Below, piece by piece: positions 52,694 to 61,767 of a stretch of 64,000 nucleotides of DNA. The notes beneath the pieces are model-generated. The model was not told where the DNA came from. It saw only the letters and a list, made by a program, of their open reading frames with translations, and ran no database searches. The position numbers were made by a program, and so were the translations under genes. Each line of letters opens with the position of its first letter. The first letter of the stretch is position 1. The stretch is from positions 1,317,001-1,381,000 of the forward strand of contig NZ_CP022548.1 of the NCBI RefSeq assembly GCF_002776575.1, in the 5' to 3' direction. This DNA is from Sphingorhabdus sp. YGSMI21. Its GTDB lineage: Bacteria; Pseudomonadota; Alphaproteobacteria; Sphingomonadales; Sphingomonadaceae.

Positions 52694-53448
52694 GGGCGCA
52701 TTCCTGCTTGCAGGCGTTTAAGGTGAAGGCCTGCTAGCTGCGCACCGGGGCCGCCGCCTGATGCAAAGCGTTCCAGAACATGGGCAGCCGAGACATTTCC
52801 GGTCATGCGATCAAAGGGCGGGACAATGCTGGTGCAGTCAAAGCCGTCACAAGGCTCGAAATCAGACGAAGCCATCACGAACGTCGGCGCGGCCGTGACA
52901 CCGAATGCGCGAAACAGGCGTGGGTCGATGCCCAGACCATCCGTCTCTTCTCCGCTTTCCCAGAGCGCAGCAAGGCGCGCCTTGAATTTGCCCGCGTCGC
53001 CCTCAGGAAAACCGCGCAGCACGACAACGCCGCCTGCATCGCTCATATCCCTGAGCAGCGCCTTCAAACTTGCCGCCGGCATCGACAGGCTGGCAAAGGC
53101 GATGAAGCGCGGTGTTCCCTTGAACGCCGCCTGTTCCGCTTCTGCATGATCGCGGATCATCGCATCAAAATCGAATCGCAGTTCGTTTTTGGTTGAAACA
53201 GTTTCGACGCTTTGCCGGTAACTGCCTGCATTTTGCCGCGCTTCGTTCTGAAGCGTTCGGGCTTCAGGCGTGATATTCTGCGCCCGCTCACGGACATTGG
53301 CAGCCAGCGCCTCGGCTTCCCCTGCATGGCGCTTCGCATTTTCCCTGATGGCTTCGATATCAAGGCTGTCATCTGCCTGTTGCTGCGCGGCAGCAATGCC
53401 GCCAATGGCGAAGGTCAATAGGCCTAAAGTGGGCAACAATTTTTTCAT
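52690..53448 (-). CDS. trbC: Pilin assembly protein TrbC (type F)
   Basis: The 252-residue protein has a signal peptide (MKKLLPTLGLLTFAIGGIAAA) followed by a charged helical stretch and the TrbC domain (PRFIAFASLSMPAASLKALLRDMSDAGGVVVLRGF, then RLFRAFGVTAAPTFVM). It has a thioredoxin-like fold without the cysteine pair. The upstream frame to 53649 is only the shadow of traU; the ATG at 53448 overlaps the traU stop as ATGA. Confidence 0.9.
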   Translation of the reverse strand: MKKLLPTLGLLTFAIGGIAAAQQQADDSLDIEAIRENAKRHAGEAEALAANVRERAQNITPEARTLQNEARQNAGSYRQSVETVSTKNELRFDFDAMIRDHAEAEQAAFKGTPRFIAFASLSMPAASLKALLRDMSDAGGVVVLRGFPEGDAGKFKARLAALWESGEETDGLGIDPRLFRAFGVTAAPTFVMASSDFEPCDGFDCTSIVPPFDRMTGNVSAAHVLERFASGGGPGAQLAGLHLKRLQAGMRP

Positions 53449-54470
53449 AGCGCGCAGCAGTTCCGTTTGCGCCAGACGAGATAGCCCATGTCTTCGCCAA
53501 TGGCGGGAATGACCTGTCCGGCAGATTGAAAGGTGGTCGAGGTGCCAATCGGCGGACAGGCGAAGCGGCCCTTGGTCGCGGGATTGGGATTGGTCATCTG
53601 GAAGCGATATTGCTGCTTGCGCATCACCGGCATCAGATATTTGCCGCACAGCCCTTTGCTGCCCATCGTGCCCCAGGCCACCAGCTGCCGATGCAATTTA
53701 TACGCAAAGCGGGACAGGACCAGTCTTGAAGCCTGGACATGGCCAATGGAAGCCGACACATTGCCGTTCATCGGGTACATTGAACCCTGACAGCCAGCGC
53801 ACCAGAATAGTTCGTCGCGCGGCAGATTGGCGGTGGCGGCGACGCAATCGGCAGCGCAGGCAGCGAGCGCCAGCGGATTGGCAAACAGGACGGCTTCCGG
53901 GTTGATGATCGCGGTGAGTTCGCTATCCTGCCACAGCGGATCAATTTCGCTGATGTATAATATATCGATCGAGCCGGGCTCAAGGCAGAGGAAATCGGCA
54001 ACAATTTCCATCCAGTAGATCAGCGGATAGGCATACCAGTGAACATGCCAGCTTGAATAATATTGGCTCGCCCCGCCGACCGCCGATGGTCCGGAGATTG
54101 ACCGGTAGCCGATATCAAAGCCGGGATCGAGCTTGGTCCCGCCCAGATTGACAAAACACCAGGGCTTCATCGAGACATCGGCCAGACGCACCGGTTCCCA
54201 AAATCCCATGGCGATGCCGGGACGAATGCCGCATAGACACAGCGGACTGGCGGGGTTTTTGGGATCAGGCTTGTTTGAAGGCCATATTTTGAGACCGCCC
54301 ACGGAAATAGGAAACAGACAGGACCAGCAGATATCGGTGATGGGATTGACAAAACTGCCGGTGCATTTGCCAGGACCCGCATCCGCACGGGCTGGACTGG
54401 CGAGGCTGACGATCATCAGCATCGCCAGCAGACAAGCAATTTTGCGATATAAGCCTATGTCTTTTATCAT
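53445..54470 (-). CDS. traU: Conjugal transfer protein TraU
   Basis: TraU is a periplasmic, cysteine-rich protein needed for DNA transfer more than for pilus formation. The 341 residues have a signal (CLLAMLMIVSLASPARA), the start GKCTGSFVNPITDICWSCLFPISVGG and further cysteine pairs (CLCGIRPGIAMGFWEP, ELFWCAGCQGSMYPMNG). The ATG at 54470 overlaps the traW stop; codons up to 54686 are shadow of traW. Confidence 0.94.
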   Translation of the reverse strand: MIKDIGLYRKIACLLAMLMIVSLASPARADAGPGKCTGSFVNPITDICWSCLFPISVGGLKIWPSNKPDPKNPASPLCLCGIRPGIAMGFWEPVRLADVSMKPWCFVNLGGTKLDPGFDIGYRSISGPSAVGGASQYYSSWHVHWYAYPLIYWMEIVADFLCLEPGSIDILYISEIDPLWQDSELTAIINPEAVLFANPLALAACAADCVAATANLPRDELFWCAGCQGSMYPMNGNVSASIGHVQASRLVLSRFAYKLHRQLVAWGTMGSKGLCGKYLMPVMRKQQYRFQMTNPNPATKGRFACPPIGTSTTFQSAGQVIPAIGEDMGYLVWRKRNCCAL

Positions 54471-55099
54471 GGCGCTGACCTCTGATCGGGCAAGAGCGCG
54501 ATCTCGCTGATTTCGAGAAGCCTTCCGTTCTGGCGCACACGCGCTGGCAGCGCTTTGATGCCAAAATGCCGGACGAGCCTGCCGCCCTGATCGAAGTAAA
54601 AGCGCCGTTGCTCCGCGCGCATTAGCGCCAGCGGCGCACCCTTGGTCAGAATCAGCTTGGCACTGTCTTTTTGCCCGAGCGCCCATTTAAGCTGCGCTGG
54701 ATTATCTCCATCGAGAAAGAGCAGTGGCGATCTGAGTTTTACACTGTCGAGTGGATTGACCCGCGCGCCGCGCGTCCAAATGCGTTCGCCATTGGCGCCA
54801 AATATGTCATCGGCAAGCGTGATGGTCGGATCAAACTGCCAGCTTCGGCCCCTCCGGGCGTTTGCGAGACCCGTTACCGCTTCGGGTCGTTCTACCCTCG
54901 CCAATGTGCGACGCTTAAGTTCGGCATTGCGCCGGTCCATCTCTCCGCTCTTTTGCATCGAGATAAGGCGCGTCTGGATCTGTTCGAGCAGATCGCGCTC
55001 TATCACCGGAAAAACCGATCCTTGCTGGCCGTAATCCCGGGCCTGCGCCTGGCCTGCGCAAAGGAAAAATGCAGCAATGATGGCAGCAGCTGTCTTCAC
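54467..55099 (-). CDS. traW: Pilus assembly protein TraW
   Basis: The 210-residue exported protein has a signal (AAAIIAAFFLCAGQAQA) followed by RDYGQQGSVFPVIERDLLEQIQTRL, the TraW signature. The WALGQKDSAKLILTKGAP and KALPARVRQNG segments in the C-terminal half are conserved with TrbC-like partners. It overlaps both neighbours by 4 bases. Confidence 0.92.
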   Translation of the reverse strand: MKTAAAIIAAFFLCAGQAQARDYGQQGSVFPVIERDLLEQIQTRLISMQKSGEMDRRNAELKRRTLARVERPEAVTGLANARRGRSWQFDPTITLADDIFGANGERIWTRGARVNPLDSVKLRSPLLFLDGDNPAQLKWALGQKDSAKLILTKGAPLALMRAEQRRFYFDQGGRLVRHFGIKALPARVRQNGRLLEISEIALLPDQRSAP

Positions 55100-55623
55100 A
55101 GGATTGCCCTCCCGCTGCCCAATATCTGGGCGCCGCAGACAAAGCCGATGTCAGCGTAGCGGCTGTCAAAGCCATCTTTATGAGCGCTTCCGGCATAATA
55201 GCAGCCATCAGGTATTGCGCCTGCAGGACCTTTGGTAAGCTTCAGACCCAGGCGGGTTTCAGATTTTGTTCGGGCAACGAATTTTCCGTTGATCAGAACA
55301 TCCTTGCCCTTGTGGGTCACAATATCACCAGGCATGCCGAGTTCATATTTGCCAAAGAGCTGCGGACTGCTGCCAAACTGGGCGCTGAGAATTGTGGACG
55401 GCCTGGGTTCGAAAAAGATCAGCCCGCCGCGTTTGATCGGCATGTGCTTGTCGAGCCAGAAGGCCCAGTTTGGCAAGCTTGGGCTGGCATTGAGCAAAAA
55501 GGCATGACTTTGGCGAAAGTCTTCGAATGGCTGCGCAGCAAAGGGCAAGGAGGCGAGCGCGGTTAAAATAGCGATGCGCTTGATGCGTCGGTGCGCTTTT
55601 GTGGATAAGGACTTGATTGTCAT
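55096..55623 (-). CDS. S26-family signal peptidase of the transfer operon
   Basis: The 175-residue inner-membrane protease resembles RP4 TraF and LepB. The catalytic serine is probably S49 in NASPSLPNW and the lysine K92 in FGKYELGMPGD, followed by the conserved G-D and NGKFVARTK. It may process the pilin (TraA) or another tra product, which would replace host LepB or TraQ-type maturation. Such a gene is a standard member of this F-like operon in alphaproteobacteria. Confidence 0.88.
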   Translation of the reverse strand: MTIKSLSTKAHRRIKRIAILTALASLPFAAQPFEDFRQSHAFLLNASPSLPNWAFWLDKHMPIKRGGLIFFEPRPSTILSAQFGSSPQLFGKYELGMPGDIVTHKGKDVLINGKFVARTKSETRLGLKLTKGPAGAIPDGCYYAGSAHKDGFDSRYADIGFVCGAQILGSGRAIL

Positions 55624-56006
55624 CTGCCGTCTCCCGCTTTGAGGCGTGCGGCAATCCGGCGTTCAAGTTCCACCGTTGCATCGGGTGCGTCTCCTGCGAG
55701 CACAGCTTCGGCGACCAGGATGATCCGGCCACCCTGGCCCATATCCTGAACAGCCTGCTCGCTGGCGCTTAGAAAAACGCCAATATTGGCTTTGGCTGTT
55801 TCCGGATCTCCTGAGCCGCGCGCCTCTGCTTCGACAAATTTTCCTATTGTCTCGGCAAGCCGAACGGTGGCGATCTCGGGTTTTTGCGGCTGCAATATCA
55901 TGCGGCTCACCCATCCGGCCCAGAGCAGGAGGGCGATGCAGCCGAGCAGAAGGAGAAGCCGCGGCAAAAAAGATTTCCTTTGGAATGTTTCCGTTTGATC
56001 GGTCAT
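55620..56006 (-). CDS. trbI: Type-F transfer protein TrbI
   Basis: The 128-residue protein has one membrane helix near the N-terminus (LLLLLGCIALLLWAGWVSRMIL) and a periplasmic helical part (RLAETIGKFVEAEARGSGDPETAKANIGVFLSASEQAVQDMGQGGRIILVAEAVLAGDAPDATVEL) as in TrbI of F, which affects pilus retraction. It sits between traC and traW, the normal TrbI place. Confidence 0.88.
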   Translation of the reverse strand: MTDQTETFQRKSFLPRLLLLLGCIALLLWAGWVSRMILQPQKPEIATVRLAETIGKFVEAEARGSGDPETAKANIGVFLSASEQAVQDMGQGGRIILVAEAVLAGDAPDATVELERRIAARLKAGDGR

Positions 56007-56416
56007 TGGGCGGGTTCTCCGTCACTTTTGTCAGGAAAGGCTTCGGCAAGCGTTCGGAAAAAGCGCGGCATGCGGGCGAGAAGCAGCGCGCCCGTAGCTG
56101 CGATGAAGGCGATTTTGAGATCTGTAGAAAACAGCAAGCGCTGGCCGGGTTCTGCGCTGTGATAATGGACCGCCAGATTGCCAAGCTGGGTGAAGAGCAG
56201 CCCCAAATCCCATCCCACCAGAAACAGAAAGACAAACAGCGGCAGTCCCAGAACGATGAGGATGGTGGAGACGGCAAGGCGCGTGGTTTCCAGGAACAGG
56301 AAGCAGCTTCCCTGTATCAGGTCTTTTATCGGGATGGACGGCGCTTTGCCCGGCCTTGCCACTGGTTCTCTGCTGACCTGCGGGATGGCGGGTGTGTGCA
56401 TGGCACGACGCATCAT
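56003..56416 (-). CDS. Membrane protein between traC and trbI
   Basis: The 137-residue protein has two or three membrane helices (TRLAVSTILIVLGLPLFVFLFLVGWDLGLLF and DLKIAFIAATGALLLARMP) and a proline-rich start. Overlap with traC and trbI by 4 bases shows that it belongs to the operon. It is not one of the F core proteins I recognise; function unknown. Confidence 0.72.
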   Translation of the reverse strand: MMRRAMHTPAIPQVSREPVARPGKAPSIPIKDLIQGSCFLFLETTRLAVSTILIVLGLPLFVFLFLVGWDLGLLFTQLGNLAVHYHSAEPGQRLLFSTDLKIAFIAATGALLLARMPRFFRTLAEAFPDKSDGEPAQ

Positions 56417-58971
56417 GCTGCTCCCTGCGCAGCTATCTGAGCTGCGACATGGGCAATAGCGTCGGCCAGGCTCCGGCCGTTCATCTGTGCCTGTTCGATC
56501 GCCGCATAAACATCGGGCGAGGAGGAATAGACCGTGGCTGAAAAGGGATCGAGAACGAGTCGGCCGATGGCCTGCGTGTCCGGGCCCTTGATAAAGACTT
56601 CGCTATATTCGGTGCCCGAGCGTTTTAGGCTGCGGATCAGCGTTTCGGTCCGGTCATCCATATCGAGCCGGTCATTCTTGCGAAAATCGGCTATCGTCTC
56701 GGCTTTCTGCTGCAAGACCAGCATCCAGTCGCTATTTTCAAGCGCAGCGCGCGCGCCATCCGATTTATAATAATCATTGAGCGACTGGGTTGCTGTCGCC
56801 AGTGCGCCGCCATATTTGCGCGCCGTGCGCGCATAGGTCTCGACAAATTCGCCCATCGAGCCGCCGCGCAGCATGCTCCATGCTTCATCGATCAGCAGCA
56901 TTTTCTTGGTGCTTCTGACCCCGCGCGTCATCGACTGGCTGGTCATGAACATGATGGCGGACAGAACTACGCTTCTGAGATCCTCGCGGCTTGCGAGATC
57001 CGACATCTCAAAAACGGTGAAGTCATCGTCAAGCGCAAAGCTGGCAGGCCCGGTGAAAAAGCCGCCATAGCTTCCGCCTTCCAAATAAGGCGCAATCGAT
57101 AGAGCGAGATTTTCGGCAATCGGGTTGGCTGTCGCAACGAGCGTGCGGGCCACATCATCAATGCTCGCCCCGCTGCCAAGACTTTCCCAGACTTTGGTCA
57201 CCGCCTGGTCAATCAGGCCGTGCTCAACATCGCTCGGCGCTTCGCTGTGCCGCGCCATCTGCGCGATGATCGCCTTGATCATGGCAAAACAATCGAGCCT
57301 ATAATCCTCGTCATCCACCGCGCGGGCATCGTCGACCATCGAAAAGGGGTTGAGCGAAAAGCCTGATTTGAGGGTAAACTCGACAAAGCGCCCGCCCTGC
57401 AATTTGACCGAATGCTCAAACGAGCGGCCATCATCGATCACCACCACTTTTGCGCCTGCACCGCGTAAAGCGGCGCATAGCTCTTGCAGCAGCACCGATT
57501 TTCCCGAACCCGATTTGCCGCAAATCGCGATATTATGGTTGCCTGCGTCATTTTCAAACGGCGACCACCAGAAGGGCTGACCGCGCCGTCCAACCAGCAA
57601 CAAATGAGGGATATTGCCGCCCAGAAACTCGCCCTGCATCGGCGCAATATGCGCGGCCGTCGTCGAGAGCATGGTCCGGAACCGCTTGAGCCGCTGCATG
57701 TCATCGCCCAGACCATCGGCTAGGCTTAACGGGAAGGATGCGATCAGGCCCTGTAATTGCAGAAATCGCTCGTCGGTCAGATCCCAGCCGGCGGCTTTAT
57801 AGACCGCCTTGACCGTGCGCTCATGGGCGTCGCCCTGGCCCAATGGCGAATAGCTGGTGAGGCCATAGAAAAGTTTGACCAGTCTTTTGCCAGCCTGCAA
57901 TTCTGCCTGGACATGGCTCCATTCGGCAGACTGCTCGGCAAGGCGCGGCAAAAAGCGCGCACTCTTCGATTGGCTGAGGCTGGTTGTGCGCATGAACTTA
58001 TAGCCTGCTTTGGCCGAGGCCGCCTCCTGATCGGGATATTGCAGGCAAAGCATCGTTGCCACTGGACAAGGAAATCGCAGCTTGTCGGTGAACATATCGC
58101 CGATCAGCCGCGCGCATTCCCATGGACTCCAGCGTTCGGGCATCGCGCGGACCCCATAATGGCGCAGATCAAAGCGGTCGGGATAGACCTCGCCAATCTG
58201 CGGGCTGCCTTCGCTATCGCGGCCAAGATTTCTAAATCTCTCGGTCCGCAAGATCAGGCGGTCGTCTTCCACCTCCAGTTCAATATCGCGGCGGATCGCC
58301 TGGTCGGCAATCGGGTCGAGCGGATTCCAGCTGGAAGGCTCTGCGTCGCGCGCACTGGTGGGTGAGGTCAGATCATCAATCAGCCCCAAAAGCTCTGCGG
58401 GCTCCATTTCCCGCGCGCCAAGTCCCAGGGATTGCAGCATGCCGATCAGCCCTTCGCGGCACTGGACCAGTTCGCTGTCCCCGGTGCTGCTCAGGTTTGG
58501 CACGCCCAGAGATATCACCAGCCGGGTCGCGCGGGCATGAAAAGGCGCGTGCGCCGAGCCGGATTTCCAGACAAGATCATAGAGCCGGTCGGTGCGCGCG
58601 CGGGCGATCGCTTCATAGATGCCGCCCTGTTCATAGCGGCGGGCAAACCAGGGTCCGACAATATGGGCTATTCTGGGGGAGGCAAAATTGAGTATTTGCA
58701 GACTACTGCCTTGCGGCATGCCTTCGGAGAAGAATTGCGCCAATATCTCGCCGCTGCGTTCGTCCGCGCCGATGAGCGGCGTCACATCAAGGATGAAGCC
58801 TTTCGATCGCGCATTGCAATAGAGCCGCGTTCCTTCGTCGAACGCCCGGTAGGGGAGCCAGTTCGAGAGCATATCGATGGCCAGATGCGGGCGCGGCGCA
58901 TCGGGGCTGGCCGTATCAGAAAACAGACCGGTCAGGAGCGCGCTTCGCGCTTTTGCGAGCGACAGGGTCAT
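56413..58971 (-). CDS. traC: Type IV secretion ATPase TraC
   Basis: TraC (VirB4 family) powers pilus assembly. The 852-residue protein has the N-terminal TraC domain (LPYRAFDEGTRLYCNARSKGFILDVTPLIG) and the ATPase domain with Walker A GKSGSGKS (485-492), Walker B KMLLIDEAWSML, and the motif YARTARKYGGALATATQSLNDYY. Length and layout match F TraC (875). Confidence 0.95.
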   Translation of the reverse strand: MTLSLAKARSALLTGLFSDTASPDAPRPHLAIDMLSNWLPYRAFDEGTRLYCNARSKGFILDVTPLIGADERSGEILAQFFSEGMPQGSSLQILNFASPRIAHIVGPWFARRYEQGGIYEAIARARTDRLYDLVWKSGSAHAPFHARATRLVISLGVPNLSSTGDSELVQCREGLIGMLQSLGLGAREMEPAELLGLIDDLTSPTSARDAEPSSWNPLDPIADQAIRRDIELEVEDDRLILRTERFRNLGRDSEGSPQIGEVYPDRFDLRHYGVRAMPERWSPWECARLIGDMFTDKLRFPCPVATMLCLQYPDQEAASAKAGYKFMRTTSLSQSKSARFLPRLAEQSAEWSHVQAELQAGKRLVKLFYGLTSYSPLGQGDAHERTVKAVYKAAGWDLTDERFLQLQGLIASFPLSLADGLGDDMQRLKRFRTMLSTTAAHIAPMQGEFLGGNIPHLLLVGRRGQPFWWSPFENDAGNHNIAICGKSGSGKSVLLQELCAALRGAGAKVVVIDDGRSFEHSVKLQGGRFVEFTLKSGFSLNPFSMVDDARAVDDEDYRLDCFAMIKAIIAQMARHSEAPSDVEHGLIDQAVTKVWESLGSGASIDDVARTLVATANPIAENLALSIAPYLEGGSYGGFFTGPASFALDDDFTVFEMSDLASREDLRSVVLSAIMFMTSQSMTRGVRSTKKMLLIDEAWSMLRGGSMGEFVETYARTARKYGGALATATQSLNDYYKSDGARAALENSDWMLVLQQKAETIADFRKNDRLDMDDRTETLIRSLKRSGTEYSEVFIKGPDTQAIGRLVLDPFSATVYSSSPDVYAAIEQAQMNGRSLADAIAHVAAQIAAQGAA

Positions 58972-59582
58972 GGCTGCAATTCCGCTTCGGGCATGTCGAT
59001 GCTTTGCGGGCGAATAAGTTGAGGGGCCCGGTCATGCAGGGGAGCAATCACGCCGGACCCCTCTGGTCCCGGCGGGAGGACGCCGGGATCTGCCATTGGC
59101 ACTGGCGAGGGGGAAACCAGCGCGTCCGGCAAGGGAAAAGGATTGGCAGCAGGAGCTTCGCCTTCATGCTCCTGCTTGCTGTGCTTTTGATTTTGGTTGT
59201 CTTGGCTACCAATGCCGCGCGCGATCGCTTTGCCAATATCGGCCGTACTTCTGGGAGCCTGATATTTGGCGCTGGCTGCCTCGGGCAGCGCGACATGGAC
59301 CACGCGCGCTTCGTGCATCCGGCCTTCAGCATCCCGGTAAGCTGCGAGTACGACCCTGAGCATCCGGCCAGTGGAGCCAGAAGTCATGGCTGCTCCTGAC
59401 GGGGCTGCCAGTATTGAAACCCCTTGCCCGGTCGCCTCGGCATCAATCGCCGAAGTTGGCGCGCAGGTTCCGCCAGGCGCGCGGCAATCAAAGCTGCCGC
59501 TGATATTGCCGCCAAGACTGGCGCAGCCGCTGAGTACAAGTATCGCTGATGCGAGCGCCGAATAGGTGAGAGGCTTGGCCAT
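58968..59582 (-). CDS. traV: Outer-membrane lipoprotein TraV
   Basis: The lipobox LVLSGC is at residues 15-20 of MAKPLTYSALASAILVLSGCASLGGNISGSFDCRAPGGTCAPTSAI, with two further cysteines (C33 and C40) as in TraV. TraV, TraK and TraB form the outer-membrane core of the channel. A region rich in proline follows. It overlaps dsbC and traC. Confidence 0.9.
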   Translation of the reverse strand: MAKPLTYSALASAILVLSGCASLGGNISGSFDCRAPGGTCAPTSAIDAEATGQGVSILAAPSGAAMTSGSTGRMLRVVLAAYRDAEGRMHEARVVHVALPEAASAKYQAPRSTADIGKAIARGIGSQDNQNQKHSKQEHEGEAPAANPFPLPDALVSPSPVPMADPGVLPPGPEGSGVIAPLHDRAPQLIRPQSIDMPEAELQP

Positions 59583-60460
59583 CAGCGCGCTCCTCCTTGT
59601 GCTGCGGATGCGCTTAGAAACGTCCGTATTTCCGGAGCGCTGCGATAGCCTTGCAGAACGGCGCCATCAGATGCGCGGACCATCACCGGCGTTCCGGAAA
59701 AACCTTGTCTACGCGCAAAACCTTCATTGGCATCAAGACCGCTGGTATCGCAGGAGCTGCGTCCATCCGTTTGCCCTCCGGCATAGGCGCGGTGGAGGGC
59801 TACCGCCTTGTTAGCAGCGCAGATCACGCTTTCGGCAATGGCCCGGCTCTGTGCGCCGAAGATTGAAATCGGCCGTTCCTCGACCCGGACGCGCGCCTTT
59901 TTCAGTTCTTCTGTGAGCCGCTTGCAATAGCTGCACTGGAAATCCGAGAAGACGATGACCTTGGGGCCATTGGGATTGCCCCAGAATATCGCTCCATTTT
60001 TCGGCAGACCTTCAAGATTGACCTTTTGCGGCGCAGCATTGGCCGTTGGCCGCCCGGCATTTATTTTCTGGCTGGCGGAAGCCGTACCTGCCGCCAGCAG
60101 GTCGGGATTGATAGCCAGTAATTTGGCCGCCGTCAGATCAGCGCGCGTTTCCATATCGTACAGACGTCCGACAAACAGATATCGCGCGCGCTCATCGATA
60201 TAGAAGAGCGCCTTGCCCGACACCACTTCGCATAGCCCGCCAAAGCCTTCGCAGCCAAGGCTGGTGATGGGCGTTTTGGGAAGCCGCAATTTGAGCGCGG
60301 CGACAACCTGGCTTTTTCCGCTATCAGTAAACCCGTTCACGCCCGTGACCGCTGCGATGGCCGAGGCGGTGACGAGTCCCGCGCTGGCGACAGCGAGTAT
60401 GGCTGCCAATGCCGTGGTCTTCAGGCATCGTTTTTGGGTAGAAAAATCGGCATTGTTCAT
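59582..60460 (-). CDS. dsbC: DsbC-type thiol:disulphide interchange protein
   Basis: The 292-residue periplasmic protein has an N-terminal membrane anchor or signal, a dimerisation domain (ALKLRLPKTPITSLGCEGFGGLCEVVSGKALFYIDE) and a thioredoxin fold with C-S-Y-C in VIFSDFQCSYCKRLTEEL and GTPVMVRASDGAVLQGY. It probably isomerises disulphides in cysteine-rich TraN, TraU and TraH. Its place between traB and traV is typical for this type of operon. Confidence 0.92.
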   Translation of the reverse strand: MNNADFSTQKRCLKTTALAAILAVASAGLVTASAIAAVTGVNGFTDSGKSQVVAALKLRLPKTPITSLGCEGFGGLCEVVSGKALFYIDERARYLFVGRLYDMETRADLTAAKLLAINPDLLAAGTASASQKINAGRPTANAAPQKVNLEGLPKNGAIFWGNPNGPKVIVFSDFQCSYCKRLTEELKKARVRVEERPISIFGAQSRAIAESVICAANKAVALHRAYAGGQTDGRSSCDTSGLDANEGFARRQGFSGTPVMVRASDGAVLQGYRSAPEIRTFLSASAAQGGAR

Positions 60461-61767
60461 TTTTTTGTGCTCCTCACGTGGACGCCGTCGAGGAAGACGA
60501 TCTCGACCGAAATGCCGGTCGGCATCTCGACGACGGGTTGATATTGTTCCGCTCTCTCGATGAGATATTTGGATACGGTATCGGCGGCATCGCCCGCGCC
60601 CTGGCCGAGGCCGCCGGTAATTATGTCGGCACCCGACAGGCTGCTGCGCTTGCCATCCTCGCCGATGTTGCCGGCAAAGATGCCATTGGCATTGGCCGAG
60701 AAACCGCGCCCGAAGCCGCCGACAATACCGGCCAGCAGTGCCTGGCTGACAAGACTACCCTCGCGGCTGACGATGCGTCCGCGCACGCCCGATTTTCCGG
60801 CAAAGCTGATAAAGCCTTTGACCTCGCTTACCGCATAGCGGCCGCCCGGCTGCGCGCAGGTCATTCGTGCCAGTTTGACATAGACCTTCTCTGCTGAAAG
60901 ATCGCCGCGTGCGGCACCGTTGACAAGGCATCCGGTTATGTCGGTGGTGAGCAGCTTACCCCTTCTCATCACCGAGCGGGCAGGTCCTGTAATACGCAGC
61001 ACCACGGGAAGCGGATCGCTCTGGCTGGCAACGCCGGTGGATGCGTCGACACCGACAATTACCCGTGCCGGCGCATAGCTGTTGGGCGGCAGATATTCCG
61101 GGCTGTCTTCGAGCAGCAATGGCGATACAGGCGTGCTCGTTGCCGCTTTGCTTTCTTTAGTGGGCGCGCTGTCTGAAAAGCTGAGCAGGCTTACCTTGCT
61201 GTCGCCCTCAGCAGCGTGGGCTTGCGCGCCCGGTGTTCCGGGAGCGGTTGTTCTCGTTCCGGCGCTACCGGGACCAAAGTCGGGCTGCGGCGGTAAAACC
61301 GGAGGCGCAGCTGCTGTTTTTTGGAGTTCACTTTTGAGCGATGCATTTTCCGCCGAAATGGCATCGATCGCGGCCTGCCCGTCGCTGCGCATCTGCGCGT
61401 TTTCCTGACGCAGCGCATTGAGTTCCTGTTCGATGGCCGGGCGCGGCAATTGTGCGTCCTTGAGCGACTTTTGCTCGCGCGCCAGCGCGTCGAGGCGATT
61501 GCCATAGCTTGCTACGAATTCGCGGCTAGCGAGATCGCGGTTGACGAGCCCGCCGGTATCGATGGTTACTGCGCCTGTAGTGCCGCTGTTGCCCGCATCA
61601 TCGCCGCTAAATATGATCCAGCTGCCGCCGATCAGAGCAAGCGCGCCGATACCGCCGAGCAGCAGTTTCTGACGCCGTGCAATTTGGTGGTTGAGACTGC
61701 GGCGGGCGTTTTGACGCTGCGCTTCCGGCGGCGTTTCGGCTGCCTGATTATCTGGCTGCTTGTCCAT
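60457..61767 (-). CDS. traB: Transfer channel protein TraB
   Basis: The VirB10-like scaffold crosses from the inner to the outer membrane. One N-terminal helix (LLLGGIGALALIGGSWIIFS) is followed by a coiled coil (LDALAREQKSLKDAQLPRPAIEQELNALRQENAQ) and a long proline/alanine-rich linker. The C-terminal TrbI/VirB10 domain contains LPPNSYAPARVIVGVDASTG, ITGCLVNGAARGDLSAEKVYVKLARMTC and VRGRIVSREGSLVSQALLAGIVGGFG. Its start overlaps the traK stop. Confidence 0.94.
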   Translation of the reverse strand: MDKQPDNQAAETPPEAQRQNARRSLNHQIARRQKLLLGGIGALALIGGSWIIFSGDDAGNSGTTGAVTIDTGGLVNRDLASREFVASYGNRLDALAREQKSLKDAQLPRPAIEQELNALRQENAQMRSDGQAAIDAISAENASLKSELQKTAAAPPVLPPQPDFGPGSAGTRTTAPGTPGAQAHAAEGDSKVSLLSFSDSAPTKESKAATSTPVSPLLLEDSPEYLPPNSYAPARVIVGVDASTGVASQSDPLPVVLRITGPARSVMRRGKLLTTDITGCLVNGAARGDLSAEKVYVKLARMTCAQPGGRYAVSEVKGFISFAGKSGVRGRIVSREGSLVSQALLAGIVGGFGRGFSANANGIFAGNIGEDGKRSSLSGADIITGGLGQGAGDAADTVSKYLIERAEQYQPVVEMPTGISVEIVFLDGVHVRSTKK